The position numbers were made by a program, and so were the translations under genes. Under the pieces are notes generated by a model. It saw nothing but the letters and a program-made list of their open reading frames with translations, searched no databases and was not told the origin of the DNA. From Chytridium lagenaria (lineage: Eukaryota; Chytridiomycota; Chytridiomycetes; Chytridiales; Chytridiaceae), in assembly GCA_025449115.1 (NCBI GenBank), contig JAHLKC010000007.1:186001-250000 (forward strand): a stretch of 64,000 nt of DNA, given 5' to 3'. The first letter of the stretch is position 1. Each line of letters opens with the position of its first letter. Positions 11,696-29,638 of this stretch are shown here, one piece after another.

Positions 11696-13398
11696 CTACT
11701 CCCAAGGCGCATACGGCTTTGACGGTTTCCCACTCGAATTCTGCGTAAACGTCGTACCTGATCTCGACATATCAACAGCAGAGGCTGTTTGCGACAAGCC
11801 GCCGCTCGTGGTCGAGAGCCCCGCTACATTATCCCCTCTCGCCGTGATGAGCGCCTTATTCGCCTTAATGGCATTCGCGAATTTCAGCATGAGTTCGTGG
11901 AATACACCTTCAAGTCTTCCAATCTCCGTCACGCAAGACCGACGTTCCAGGTATCCATCACGAAGCTCACTAAAGTCAAACTGCGTTGCTTGCACCATGG
12001 ATTTCGCGAGCTTGCTGAGTGGGGATGCGATAAGGTAGGATAAGAGAGCAGATAGAACGAGAGATGCGACACAAAACCAGCGACGGAGATGACGGCATTA
12101 CGGAATGTTGAGCGGATGACAGAGAGGAAGTCGTTGGAGGGGATAGTGAGGAGAACAAGCCAGTTCATGCCAGATGATGCATCGCGAATCCAATGACCGT
12201 TCACGAGGATGTCATCGTCAAGAGCTTTAAAGGACGTGGCAAAAGTTTGTGCAGATGTAGAAGGGATGCTTTGGATGGTACCGTTGGATCCATATTGGTT
12301 TGCAACGAATGTGGCTGCGGCAGAGATCAGAGCGTTGGGGTTCGAGACGGCCGAGAAGCGGGAATTGGCGGTACCGTTTTGAGCGACACCAGCAATAGAG
12401 GAGGCAAGCATGAGACCGGTGGAGCCTTCGATGATGGAGATGGCGCCGTTCTTTGAGACTTCGACGGTGCGAAGGAAATCGTCGAGGGATTTTATCGACA
12501 ACATGGCGAAATGGGCGGCAGTGTACCCTCCATCACCAGTGTTACCAAGGGAGCGTCCGGACCAGACTGGCCATAAGAGCGGGATCAGGAAGGTTTTGAC
12601 GACAGGGGTGTAGACGGGTGCTGACCAGAATGGCTTGCCACGTTCAATACCGTCGGTCTGAAGTTGGGGGAATCGAGTGTTGGGCATCCAGTCGTTTCGG
12701 ATGACCGAATGTTGGAGTCGAGGTTGAGTTCGTAATTTTCGCCTTGGCCGGTGACGGGGGCGCCTGTGAGGACGTACCGGGTTGAGACGTCTTGGTAGTA
12801 AATCTGACCCCATTTCGGTAGGCGGCCATGTAGCTTTGGTTGCCGTTGGAATCGGCTCGGAACAAAAGACCAGTGTTTTCGAGGGCTTCGGTTTCGGCGG
12901 CAAAGGTGTAGTGATAAGAGAGGCTTTTTGAGAGCATGTCAGTAAGAGGTAATTTGCGAGACACATTAAGTGACAGGCGGGTGAGATAATATAGGATCAG
13001 AGAGGAACGCTTACACTGTCGGAGTGCTCAACCACGTTGCCGTATCGTTCCAGGAAGAGATATACTGGGAAAGAAGGGTGTTTTTGCTCTTCATTTTGAG
13101 GACTCGCAAGGTGTTGTCGAGGGTTGTAGTGACAGATTCCCTGGCACGGTTAAGGATACTCGTGCGGAGAGTGAGGGTGATTTCGTTAATACTCTCCTGC
13201 GCTCTGCTTAATGTCAGATAGCCGACAACGATACCAATCTATTTTTGAAAAATGATGGTTAGGACCATGTCTTTTCTCCAGCAAGACGTGCGAATGCAGG
13301 ATACTTACAAGAGCAGTGAGTGTCACCACCACTGCCATAATGTTGACGAAGAGGGGCAGACGGAACCTCGCCTGCTTGTGAATACCAGTGGGTGCCAT
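11696..13398 (-). CDS. Cache-HAMP membrane sensor without an output domain (copy 1)
   Basis: Starts MAPTGIHKQARFRLPLFVN, with a first membrane helix split by an intron (donor after TAL, acceptor before IGIVVGYL). An extracellular Cache-type sensory region follows (RARESVTTTLDNTLRVLKM, WLSTPT, YMAAY, RNDWMP, FWSAPVYTPVVKTFLIPL, YTAAHFAMLSIKSLDDFL, GSTGLMLASS). A second membrane helix lies near 12080, then a HAMP-like stretch (SPLSKLAKSMVQATQFDFSE, YLERRSCVTEIGRLEGVFHE) and a short helical tail ending KPYAPWE. In adenylate/guanylate cyclases and histidine kinases this module precedes a catalytic domain; here the stop (11696-11698) comes directly after it. At least three 1-nt shifts (near 12095, 12715 and 12815) break the frame when compared with copy 2 at 27938-29638. 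Ligand unknown. Confidence 0.7.
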
Positions 13399-14600
13399 TG
13401 CTGTGTTCTAAATTCTATGATGGGATCTACAGATGACGGTGAGGGAGTGGGAAGTGACAGAGGCGTCGGTTATTTCCTTTACTATTTTTTTTTTCCTCGC
13501 TCCCAGTATATATCTAGCCAACAACCGTCTTCCAGATTGGGTAAAAAGAAGGAGTTGTTTGCCAGTGTTTCTGACCACATGGCGTTCCTTTAATAATATT
13601 TATTTGGTTATAAATAGTTTGGTTAACCCTTAAGGATTCCTGTAACTCCCCTAAAATATTAATATAACTTTCCACTTGTTTTTTGTTAGAATCCGGAAAG
13701 ACTTTTTTCTCAGAATATATTTTAATTCATCTGGATGTACGAACTGAGGGTGCCTAAAAATAATAAAATATAAATAAAAAAATTCTCCGTTGTTTCAAAC
13801 CGATTTTTTGATCATCACCAATGCGCAGGAAGATGAGCTGGCGCCGTTGTCGGACGTGATCACCAGCATGGATTGATTTGTATATGTGTTCAATATTAAT
13901 AGATACTGGGCGCAGGGCTATGCCCTCTTTAGTTTAGTAAAATGAAACATGGCGCCCGCATAGATCCTTTCTTCTTTCTTTTTTTTTTTTCTTTTCTAAT
14001 AATTGTGGCGGCGTGGTTTGAAGCAGTAAAATCACATTGATTATACTTTAGATACTGTATTTTGTAAGCTTTATGGCATCCTTAAATCGTGAAGATACTG
14101 GCACACAGTATATAAGATATTGGCCGAAGCATAGCACGACGGGAGGAAAGTAGATTGAACCTTTAGGAAACCAGAAGCTTCAGAAAACCATAATAATCAT
14201 GTAGGTTTAACAATTTCCACTGGGAACGACCAGAAGTTAAAATATATCTCGAATTTGCTACACTACGCAACAAACTTTAGCAAAATGAACAAAGTCAAAT
14301 AAATATATAATTCAATAAATAAATAAATACAAGCAGTAGTGTGCTTTCTTTATAATCTGGTTTACATTCATATTGTCTATCAAATTGTATCATTTAACCT
14401 TACATATTCCTTTTCAGTTCCTTTCAAAAATAGGTGCTTTCTGAAGACCTTTAAGCCCAATAGAATCAGTATTAATCACATCCTCGCGCAAAACATACGC
14501 ATATTACAAGTTCATGAAGTTCATGAGGGGTAGATGAAAGAAACAATAACATAGACCTGCTACCATAGCAAAGTCAAGGATACAAAATACGAGGAAAACA
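13399..14600. other. Intergenic
   Basis: About 1.2 kb, AT-rich, with T-tracts (13978-13990) and TAAATAAATAAATA near 14320. No convincing coding sequence on either strand. Confidence 0.55.
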
Positions 14601-20096
<5,496 letters not shown>

Positions 20097-21799
20097 GCTG
20101 CTGCTGGTTCAAGTAAGCTCGGCTAGCTGATCGCTTCTGAGGTAACTTAGAGTTGTGATGGGTTGATCCAGATTCAGGGCACGACGGTGATCTCTAGATG
20201 AATGTTTAATTCTATCTATAATTTAAGAATGACGGTCTCCAAGGAGAGGAGGAGCAGATGAAGAAGTTTGGCGACGACAACGGGGCAACGACGACGATAA
20301 CGGAACTGATGGAAATCGTCTTCCCAACAAGTTTTGCGATGATGGCACTTTGACCCGCTCTCGGCTTCTCTCTCAAATTTTAATCCATGCAATAATGCCG
20401 AAGCCTCTGCCAGAAAAACATGAATGATCGGATCTGGAAGTTCGTTTAACACTCCGAACCTTGAGCTTATGAATCGACAAAAAGTGCATTACAAATCCGA
20501 CAGAGAAAATAAGCATAATGGATCGCGCGTTGGAGGTTTCAGACTGTCGTTGTGAGGACATGCGCAGAGTTAAATATATTCTTAAGGATATGACAACATG
20601 GTGCTAAAAAAAAAGACACGACACGTTTAGGAAGACAACGCCTATAAGAGTCACGACGAAACAAGATTTTGCCCACGATCACCGTCTACAGCTCGACAAT
20701 GGAAAAACTGGAAGGATCTGTTTTGGAAGAACTCCCGTAAGATCCCGTCAACTCGATATTCCATGATCTCTTCAACGTAATAAGACGAACTTTACCACCC
20801 GTCAGAAGTTATGGAGCTGGAGCACGAATTCGTGAGATCCTCCGCCTTTTCCTTATGAACGTCAGTCAGGGTTTCGATAATGCGTTAGTCACTGTTGATG
20901 CGGCAGGAGCTGGTGGATGTGATGTTGGGATCACATTCCTGCCCAGATATATATGGAAAACGTTGGATTTCCAGATCATTAGTGTTGTCGGGGGCATCGG
21001 CTCTAATCGGAGATGGATAATAGTTTTAAGTGGGAGGAGTGAACAAACTCATCGACCTTGGCGGGAACGAAAGGGGGAATCGGCAGTCTCCATCCGATCG
21101 CTGGGTAATGCTAATGTTTTGCATAAAAACACACTCGGATTTGGATGAAGTAGTTAATAGTATGTGAAGTACAATAGGTTTTTAACAAAAGCTATTAACA
21201 GAAGACATAGAAATGGGGATCCGTTGAACTCACAGAACAATCCTTAAAAAAAAATGGTTTAACAAAAAATATTAAGCATAATCTGAGTTACTGAACTTCG
21301 TCAAAGGTTACTAAGGTTGCCCAATTGTGGTGGCATGGAGTCCGTTCAGTTGAATGGGATCCGTCCATTTGATAACCGGACAGATATCTGAAATAAACGA
21401 GTATGAAAATGAGCATAAAGTTCAGAAACAAAGACCATCAAAATTGGAAGTTAAGAATGAAGATTAAAAGAGAATAAGGTATGCTTAAGCCGTCAATCTG
21501 GTCAGTAGTTAGAGGTTTTCAATGTATATTTAAAATTGTCATATATTGAAACTAATAATAAACCATAATGTATAAAGAGGTCATGCAGAGAGAAACCCAA
21601 AAAGCAAGGCGCGATCAAAGAAACGGCACATTAATTTGAAAGAGAACCCGATATCTTTTATAAAAACGATACTATAATCCGAAACGTAACAGGACCCGAC
21701 ATCCAAAAGGAAACAGAAAATGATAAAAAGTAAAGAATAGGTAGCAAACTAACCGGGGATATTAGAAAGAAAAAGAAAAAAAAAAAGAAAACGTTTCTT
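20097..21799. other. Intergenic, one unassigned reading frame
   Basis: Upstream region of the ABC transporter. A plus-strand frame open from about 20785 to a stop at 21148 (RTLPPVRSYGAGARIREILR..., then DAAGAGGCDVGITFLP) could join an ATG at 20700 through a GTAAGA donor, but no domain is recognised and confidence is low. The rest is AT-rich with no gene seen. Confidence 0.4.
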
Positions 21800-22845
21800 T
21801 TACAAAGCTCCACCGCCGCAACAATGACAAATCCAGCCACAACAGCCTTACTCAAGGTCGACACCAAATTTATGGACGAGGACGACGGTGTGGAAGTCGC
21901 ACCCGCCGCTCCAAGGGTGGAGGACGAGGGGGCCTTTGTCGTTAAGGTGGCGCTGGCAGACCTTGATGTGACGGCAGTGGCGGTGCTAGGAGGTAATGGA
22001 ATAGAGGTGTCGGTGGTGGATTGGAGGGGAGGGAAGGATTGGAGACCAGGGTCACTTCTTGGAGGGAGAGGGTTTGGGCTGTCAATGACAACGTCGGCGC
22101 ACTGATTAAAAACAAAAGGTGGTTAGTGGTTGGTTGATAAATGGAAGTATGAGAATGCCGCCGACAGTAAAACTGTAGTAAAAGACTCAATGAACACTCT
22201 TTCGGTGTGCTTAATAAAAAGTCATCTCGAAGACTCCTTTTTATTCTCCCTCCTATGTAAAAAAACTACCGCTAGAAAGAAGGAAAGAAGTACCTGATAA
22301 TACTTCTTCCCATCATTTTCCAAGACCACCTGCAGGGTAGCAGGAACACCTGGAGCCCAGATGGCAGAACTGCCAGCGGGAGCCTTTTCGACATCGATAT
22401 CGGCAGTTACATTGAAAGGAAGGGGACGAGGAAGAACAGAGTTTGGGATGACGTTTGAGGATAGAGGGATGTACTCGAATCCAGCAAAACCGGTTGGGAA
22501 TCCGATGGAAATGGTGTAGTTACCGGCATCGAGAAAGCTTGATAGGGTAATGGTGGTGGCTGGACATAAGAGTGAATTTGAGAAAACGGATAATTACATG
22601 GATCAATCAATAATGCATGATGATGGAAGATGATGGAAGATGATGGAAGATGATGAGATACCTTTTGGCATGTTCACCGGGTTGACAGACTCGTTGATGC
22701 CACCACACGGACCTGTGGTGAGAGTATCCCTGTTGAATCCTCTTGCAAGTGGTGAGGAGAGAACAAACTGAGCATCAGCACCCTTTGGCACCATGACCGC
22801 AGTGGTGACGGCAGACAGGATGATGATGGCAGACAGTGAGAGCAT
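21800..22845 (-). CDS. X325/BIM1-like GPI-anchored surface protein lacking the copper-site His
   Basis: Three exons: 22662-22845, 22294-22559 and about 21800-22101. Signal peptide MLSLSAIIILSAVTT...GADA, then QFVLSSPLARGF, TTGPCGG, ITLSSFLDAGNYTISIGFP, GVPATLQVVLENDG and YYQCADVVI, the order seen in the X325 family (LPMO-like fold, BIM1 copper-acquisition proteins). A Ser/Thr/Pro-rich stretch and hydrophobic tail (VVAGFVIVAAV) point to a GPI anchor, as in that family. X325 proteins begin with a copper-binding His after signal cleavage; here the position is Gln (CAG), and a His expected after the Ser-Ser of exon 2 is Phe, so copper binding is doubtful. The frame at the very C-terminus probably has a 1-nt error near 21810; the stop at 21800 assumes this. 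Confidence 0.75.
22617..22656. repeat. Tetrameric TGATGGAAGA direct repeat in an intron
   Basis: About four copies of a 10-nt unit, lying inside intron 1 (22560-22661) of the X325-like gene, close to its donor site. Seen directly; function unknown, probably a short tandem repeat. Confidence 0.8.
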
Positions 22846-24726
22846 TGTTAGCAGAGTAGGTATATAGGTAGAGTATTATTAAAGTATTGAATATAAAAAG
22901 AGCAGAGTTAATATTTAATAAAATACAGAATAGTAATTTATTAAAATAATAATAATACATAATAAAATTTTAATTTTTCTAATTTAAAATGTCAGTCAAG
23001 TGGTGAGGCTGGCTGTATTTATATTGCACTATATATTAAATACTAAATTAATATGCGTTTATTTAATTTTATTAATAAGTAATAGCCAATAATGTTGTTA
23101 GAACCAAAACTATTTATTTATATTAAAACCAGATTTTGCAACTGCAAGTGCCATGCAATCAGACTTGAAAATTATGGACGACTTTTTGTATCCCAAAATG
23201 ACGCCCGTCTCCATCATCAAAGGTTCCACTGGCCTCATGCTCGCATCCTCCGTCCCCGGTGTCGCCCAAAACGGAACAGCCAATTATGTGCCGGCATCCA
23301 CTCATGAGAGGATTTCCGTTCATAATCATTGATCGCTCCACATTCCGAAACGCTATGAGCGTCGTCGGCTTCTGCGCTTGAATGCATCGCTACTCCTCTC
23401 CGCTCTCCTCTCATGTGTTATCGCATCTCCGCTCAGCTAACTCGCCAAATCTATGGTTCAAGCAACTCAGTTTTTAGATCAGTAAAGTCAGAGAAGGATA
23501 CCTTTGAGCGCCGGTCGACATACAGAACAGAGATTCGCAGACTTGAAGGTGTGTTCCATAAAGTATGCTCAAGTTTGCGAACACGATCAAGGCTAGCAGG
23601 GCTCATATCTCGCCAAGAGCTTGAGGTGAGCATGTTGCGTGGGCATTAGGGTGGAATGTCGCAGATGACTTTGACGGCTGATATGGCAAAATCCACGCCT
23701 TCGATGGATTACTACTCTGCAGGAAAGGCGAAAAATAAGACGCGCCTTTTGTAGCATTTCCTTTGTTGTGTTTTGATTAATGATTAATCTAGCCTAAGCC
23801 TTCTAGTGATTTTGACGCGGCTAGTTTCCCTTTTTGATGTATTTTTAAACCAATTCAGATTATCTTGTACGTATTATTTATGAGGGAAAATAATCTTTGT
23901 TGTCGTTTTATTATTTTAAACACATGAAAGCCTGCGTGCATTTAAACAATTTATTATCAACTGTCGTTGTCCTCGACAAATAGTCACTATTAAAAAGTCT
24001 ACCGTCCACGCCATATCTGCCTCCATGACCGTAACCCCCATACCAAACTATTCCAGCGTTTTTAACATGCACCCACAGCTCCAAAGACAGTAAGTATCCT
24101 TTATTAAAATCAAAGCGATCTATCATCAATCAAAATAAAATTTTATAACTCGGTATATTGTGGTTGGCTGAATCCAACGGCGTCCTCACAACAACATCTC
24201 ACATTCATCTCCTTTTTACGAACACACCAACCACAACCTTACGGACAAAGAGGACATGTAAATAATTAATCTCCTCAATACCTCTCACCAATACTTCCTT
24301 CGGGATTTCATTGTTTACAGATTGCCGCCAGTTTGAGTTTTGGTTACAGGTTTCAGCACAACAAGATGCAGGCACTGCTGCGCCATTTGCCTTACCAAAC
24401 GGCAGTTGTGGCGTTTTCATAAGGTACAACAACGGACAGTTCATTCAAGAGTAAGTGATACTTGGCCCTGAAACAACGGATCGCAGACAGATGTTTTGTT
24501 GGACCTGGAGTGCAGGTATGCCTGCTGAAACGTTTCATCCCTGAAGGACATGAAACAAACCTCGCAAGGCTTTGGGATATAAAAAGAAGGCGATTGCACC
24601 CCAACCTTCCTTTCTTCAATCCAACTCATCTCAACGACATCGCACTCGCATACCCTTCTAAAAGCACGTCGAGCATACCCTCTACACATCTCCTAAATTC
24701 TCTCTACACTTTCCAAAACTCTAAAA
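22846..24726. other. Intergenic around the Cache relic
   Basis: AT-rich 22846-23150, the relic, then about 1 kb without recognisable genes. The last 150 nt carry the promoter of the ferritin-like gene, with ATATAAAAAG at about 24577-24586. Confidence 0.5.
23155..23650 (+). pseudogene. Eroded fragment of the Cache-HAMP sensor family
   Basis: Plus-strand sequence matches pieces of the sensors at 11696-13398 and 27938-29638: LKIMDDFL, VSIIKGSTGLMLASS, GVAQNGTAN, then a jump to FRNAMSVVGFC, ALLSCVIASPLS, AKSMVQATQF, RRSTYRTEIRRLEGVFHK. The segment between NGTAN and FRNA, more than 100 residues in the intact copies, is deleted, and there are several stops and shifts with substitutions throughout. 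Unlike other broken genes here the divergence is not confined to homopolymers, so this is a true relic. No N-terminal transmembrane exon is seen. Confidence 0.8.
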
Positions 24727-25854
24727 ATGCGTGTCTCTGCCATCCTTGCTCTCGTCGCCTCTGCTGCCTCCGTCCTCGCCCTTCCTCACAAAACCCACAA
24801 GAACAACCTTGTTGCCGCTCCCGCTGCCGTCGCTCTCCCCTCCTCTGTGCCTGCTATCGTCTCTCCGCCGCCAGTCCTTGCCCAGCAGCAGGTCGTGACC
24901 CAAGTCATCCCCTCCCAAACCCAACGTTGACCTCAACGTCCTCAACTTTGCTCTCACCTCGAACATCTCGAAGGCAAGTTCTACGAGATTGGACTCACAA
25001 AGTTCAGTGAGCAAGCCTTTGCTGAAGCCGGTTTCAAGCCATTCGTTCGCAAAGAATTCGTCAACATCAACAAACCATGAAGCCGTTCATGTTGATTTCC
25101 TCACGCAGACGATCAACTCGGTGTTTGGTGTCAACATGGCAGTTCCAGAGTGTTGAATACAACTTTGACGTGGCTTTAGCGAACGTCAAGAACTTTGTCA
25201 CATTTGCTTCCATCTTGGAAAGAACCGGTGTGTCCGCTTACGATGGTGCCAATCACCTCCTCACCAACCCGGACTTCCTCACTGCCGCCGCCACCATCGC
25301 AAACAACTGAGGGTCGTCATGCAGCCTTCCTTAACTTGATCACCGGCAACAGCCCCGCCACAGGCGACTTTGACATTCCCCTCGGTATCCAACCCATCAT
25401 CTCCCTCGCCGCCCCTCTTATCAAAAGCTGCCCTTTCGATCTCCCCGCGAAACCCTTCCCTGCCCTCTCCGTCGCTGCCCAAGACAATGTTGTCGCACTC
25501 AACGGAAACGTCGTAGTCTTGTTCGAGATGAATGGTATTGCGTCCCCATACCGTGCAACAGACCTTGACACAACTCGTGTTGGGCAGGAAAACCGTCGCC
25601 CATCTGAAGTTGGTCTTGGGCAATACAGTAATCTGATGTGCAACTTTGTATTCGGACTCCAGCAAGAACGTACTGAGGTCGTTGCGGTGTCTGTTCGTGT
25701 CAATGGACAGGAGGTTATGGTGCCTTCTTGCAACGTTCCCAATGTTTTGCAGAACTTTAGCCAAGTTGTACTTTTCATTACCAACGCGGATACGGATGTG
25801 TCGCTTGACAATCCTAACAACGTTGTTGCTGGACCTGCTATCTTCAGATTGTGA
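24727..25854 (+). CDS. Secreted ferritin-like domain protein (Rds1/Ferritin_2 type)
   Basis: Starts MRVSAILALVASAASVLALP, a clear signal peptide, then an Ala/Pro/Gln-rich linker. The ferritin-like fold follows: DLNVLNFALT with LEHLEGKFYEIGL in the shifted frame, NINNHEAVHVDFL, FVTFASILERTGVSAYDGA and TTEGRHAAFLNLITG. The Glu and Glu-x2-His positions typical of a di-iron four-helix bundle are therefore visible. The C-terminal half (IPLGIQPIISLAAPLIKSCP onward) is a beta-rich extension common to fungal Rds1-like proteins; stop TGA at 25852-25854. Frame breaks near 24925, 24952, 25073 and 25150-25310 look like single-base errors. Fungal homologues are linked to stress, starvation or desiccation responses; the substrate is unknown. 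TATA-like box about 150 nt upstream. Confidence 0.75.
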
Positions 25855-26724
25855 AGCAGTGAGCAGGGTGTTTATATTGTTATATGTTTCTTGTTGCTTG
25901 TATGTCTTTTTCTCTTTATTCAATAAGATTTCAGTTTCAGTAAATCAAGTATACTGAGTTAGTTAATTTGCACCATTTGCCATCTGAACGTCCGTCATTT
26001 AAGCACATGAGTCCGACGATACAGGAAAATCCTTTAAGTTCCTAGGAATGGCGTAAATAAATAAATAATTATCTGCAGTGACATCTCTTTGCCACCCTCG
26101 TCTGAGCGTAGAGATTATCAAAACTCGCCTGCAAGCTGGTTCTTCGGTGGACGTGATGGCAGTCGGTTTGTGAGCATATTATTAGCGACGAAAGATACTT
26201 GTTTTGTTTGACAATAATTGACACGGTGACAGCCTCGACCATCACGGAAATCACCAAGCATTATTAAAGAAAAAGGGTACCCTCCTAAGAAATATTGACC
26301 AAATCGCGTAAAAAATGGGGAAAGATATAATGGCACGGACTCCTTCGACCTTCTTTCCCTCCTAAATCTTATTTGCTTTACTTTATTAAAGCCTTGACCT
26401 TTTAAACCTTTTAAACCAGCAAACCTACAGCTCTAAGGAGTCTATGTACGGAAGATCCATATCCCGTAACCACACAAATTTATGCAAACCAACCACATAG
26501 TATGTCTCGACTATAAAAGAACATCGCACTTCGACCGACGCATAGTAAATCAAAGCCGTCTTAAAACATGCATTACAAAACACGTTCAGTCAGTATTGTG
26601 AGCAGATCAATTTGGAAAGAAAAGTAAAGTACATTTATTCAATATAAAAGTCGAGATATTCAACACTAATAAAGGAATCAACACAGTAAAATAGTTACAA
26701 AATAGGTCACTCTTCCGCACGCAT
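25855..26724. other. Intergenic between convergent genes
   Basis: AT-rich 3' flanks of the ferritin-like and START genes. AATAAG/AATAAA-type signals occur near 25920 and 26056. No gene seen. Confidence 0.55.
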
Positions 26725-27483
26725 TCACTCCTCATTTGGCACACCCTTCTTCTCTAAATAATCCAATACAGTTCCGACGCAGGAAGGCGTTTCGCTCGAC
26801 ACTAATTTGACCAACGCAACAGGAAGCGTGCCCGCAGGATCGACATGAGCAATGTAAGTCACATCCCAACCATCCGGGGCGGGCTGAATCACCCATACGG
26901 CAACAGTGACATGACCACGGACACGACCTTTGACTTCGGTGAGACGGGGATCGGTGACAGAGGTTTGGACGAACCAGACACTGTTGTCAGGGTTGCGGTA
27001 GATGCGGTAGGCAACAGTGAAGTCTCGGCCGCTAAAGGCAATTAAGATGGAATATGAGTAAGGGTCAATACTGAAGAGATAATGGTGTACTAGGATCTGA
27101 TCTTACCTAATGACAGGCCACTGCCCTTTTTGCTTTGAATGCACCAACCCAGACTGCTTCAGATCATTCCCATAACCCTCTATTATTTCCATATCTTCAA
27201 ACCTCGAATCCCACACCTTCCTTGCATCCACATGCCTCAAACAAGCAAGGATGTCATCAGGCGTGTACTTTGCAGGGAACTTGCCCTCTCCACGGGTGAT
27301 GGGAAGTGCGGATCCACCGCCAGGAGCATCTTTCATGAGGATCTTTGTGCCTTTGGAGGTAGTCGATTGATGGACAAAGTCTGTTGCAGAGTATAGCTCT
27401 ACGGCGTAGACATAGGCCTTTTCGAGCTCAGCCTCATAGATGGGGGTAGCGGAGGGAACGGATCCATGGGCGGGTTGAGGCAT
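26725..27483 (-). CDS. START-domain lipid-binding protein
   Basis: Two exons, 27107-27483 and 26725-27031, joined in phase across a 75-nt intron, giving 227 residues with no frame break. Start MPQPAHGSVPSAT. START features: DFVHQSTTSKGTKILMK, the ILACLRHVDARKVWDSRFED block, IEGYGNDLKQSGLVH, then after the intron GRDFTVAYRIYRN, VRGHVTVAVWVIQP, WDVTYIAHVDPAGTLP and VSSETPSCVGTVLDYL. The length equals a single START domain, with no signal peptide or membrane segment, so a cytosolic lipid carrier or sensor is expected; the ligand cannot be told from sequence. Confidence 0.85.
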
Positions 27484-27937
27484 GCTTTCAAGTCGTTGAT
27501 GGAGGTGTGTGATGCGATGGAGGTGATTGTGAAGTTAGAGCCCGTACTGTCTCATTTTATGTGTCCCATTTTATATGACGGAATTGTTTGTTTCACAACA
27601 CCCTTGAATTTCCGTGTCGTGTGATTGCTGAAACGGTCCAAGATCGGGCCGGATGTGCCGTAAATGAAAGGGGTAAAATACCATTTGTACACGGAGTAAT
27701 TTAGACTGCAACGGAAACTGTTACGGAACATTCAGCACCAGCGGAGGCGGATGCGGATGTGGATTAGATGTGAGGCTAAGTGCATCTTGAATATGAGCCC
27801 TTACATATGTACAGTATTTATTTCATGTAAAGCAATCTACGCTTTAAAAGTAAAAAAACACCACGAGGTGCAAATGATGAACGGAGGTGAGAAACACGAA
27901 AAGAGGACGCAAAAAGAAGGGGTAAAATGAAAATCCT
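27484..27937. other. Intergenic
   Basis: Promoter side of the START gene and 3' flank of the second Cache gene. No gene seen. Confidence 0.55.
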
Positions 27938-29638
27938 TCACTCCCATGGTGCATAAGGCTTTTGGGGCTGCGCTCTTCCAACAGAATTATGAACAAGCGA
28001 GTTATTGGGCTTCATTAAATCGCCCATATGCGACGCCGTCTGCGATATTCCACCGGAAGTCGTCGATAGCCCATTCACATTCTCCCCTCTTGCTGTGATG
28101 AGAGCCTTGTTTGCCTTGATCGCATTCGCAAACTTGAGCATGAGTTCATGGAACACACCTTCAAGTCTTCCAATTTCGGTCACGCAGGACCGCCGTTCAA
28201 GGTACCCATCTCGGAGTTCACTGAAATCAAATTGAGTTGCTTGCACCATAGATTTAGCAAGTTTGCTGAGCGGAGATGCGATGAGGTATGAGAGAAGACC
28301 AGAGAGTATGAGGGAGGCGCAGCAGAAACCAGCAACGGAGAGGATGGCGTTACGGAAAGTTGATCGAATGACGGCGAGGAAATCATTGGAGGGGATAGTA
28401 AGGAGGACGAGCCACTTCATGCCAGAAGAATCGTCTCGAATCCAGTAGCCGTTAACAAGGATATCATCATCAAGAGCCTTGAATGATGTAGCAAACGTCT
28501 GGGCAGATGTAGATGGAATGCTTTGAATCGTTCCATTGGTTCCGTAAAGGTTTGCAACGAACGTGGCTGAGGCCGAAATGAGAGCGTTGGGGTTGTTGAC
28601 AGCAGAGAATCTCGAGTTTTCGGTTCCGTTCTGAGCAACACCGGAGAGTGAAGAAGCAAGCATAAGACCGGTTGATCCTTCAATAATCGAGACAGCACCA
28701 TTCTTGGAAACCTCTACGGTTTTCAAAAAGTCATCCAAAGACTTGATGGACAACATGGCGAAATGAGCCGCAGTGTATCCTCCCTCTCCGACGTTTCCAA
28801 GAGACCGACCCGTCCAAACTGGCCAGAACAACGGAATTAAGAACGTTTTGACAACAGGAGTGTATACAGGCGTGCTCCAAAAAGGTTTTCAACGTTGAAT
28901 GCCGTCGGTCTTAAGTTCAGGAAAGCGGCTGTCGGGCATCCAGTCATTACGAATAACGGAGGTGGATGAGTCCAATGTGAGACTGTAATCTTCGTTTTGA
29001 CCGTTGACAGGTGAGCCGGTGAGAATGTAACGGGTAGAGACATCTTGGTAGTAAATCTGGCCCCATTTGGGGTAAGCGGCCATGTAGCTTTGGTTGCCAC
29101 TGGCGTCAGCGCGGAAGAGAAGACCAGTGTTTTCGAGGGCTTCTGTTTCGGCGGCAAAGTTATAGTGGTAGGAGAGTCTGTATATTGTAAGTCAAAAAAG
29201 TTTTAGTCATGAACATCTCAGCATCTGCATTTAGAAAATGCATTTACTTACATCTCCGGTGTGCTTCTCCATGTTTCTGTGTCGTTCCAGGCAGATATGT
29301 ATCGTGACAACAACGTGTTTTTGCTTTTCATCTTTAAAACTCTCATGGTGTTTTCTAAGGTGCCTGTTACAGACTCTTTGGCACGGTTAAGGATGCTTGA
29401 CCGCAACGTTGACGTGATGTCACTGATACTTTCTTGAGCTTTGTCAAAGTCAAGTATCCAACGACGAGTCCAATCTAGGAGAAGAAAAAAAGTTGATTGT
29501 AAGAAAGGATGGTCCAGCGAGACTCCTACGATGAAGGCTTAAGCAGCTTACAAGAATAGTCATTGACCACCACACTCATGATGTTAACGAAGAGAGGGAG
29601 ACGAACCTCGCCTGCTTGTGGATACCTGTGGGTGCCAT
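27938..29638 (-). CDS. Cache-HAMP membrane sensor without an output domain (copy 2)
   Basis: Same architecture as the gene at 11696-13398: MAPTGIHKQARF start, transmembrane helix, Cache-type extracellular region, second helix (CASLILSGLLSYLIA), HAMP-like SPLSKLAKSMVQATQFDFSE, short tail ending KPYAPWE, stop TGA at 27938-27940. The 27938-28831 part is a clean 297-codon frame. Two breaks stand out: a 1-nt shift near 29600 in exon 1 (correctable in a C run), and an in-frame TGA at 28889-28891 where copy 1 has a Gly codon (R-stop-K-P-F-W versus R-G-K-P-F-W). The nonsense is a substitution and is not explained by homopolymer error. Sensor function is inferred from family; no kinase or cyclase domain follows. 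Confidence 0.7.

Noticed and set aside
28889..28891. TGA as selenocysteine in the Cache sensor
   Set aside because: Position is Gly in the paralogue, not Cys, no redox context and no SECIS-like element seen.
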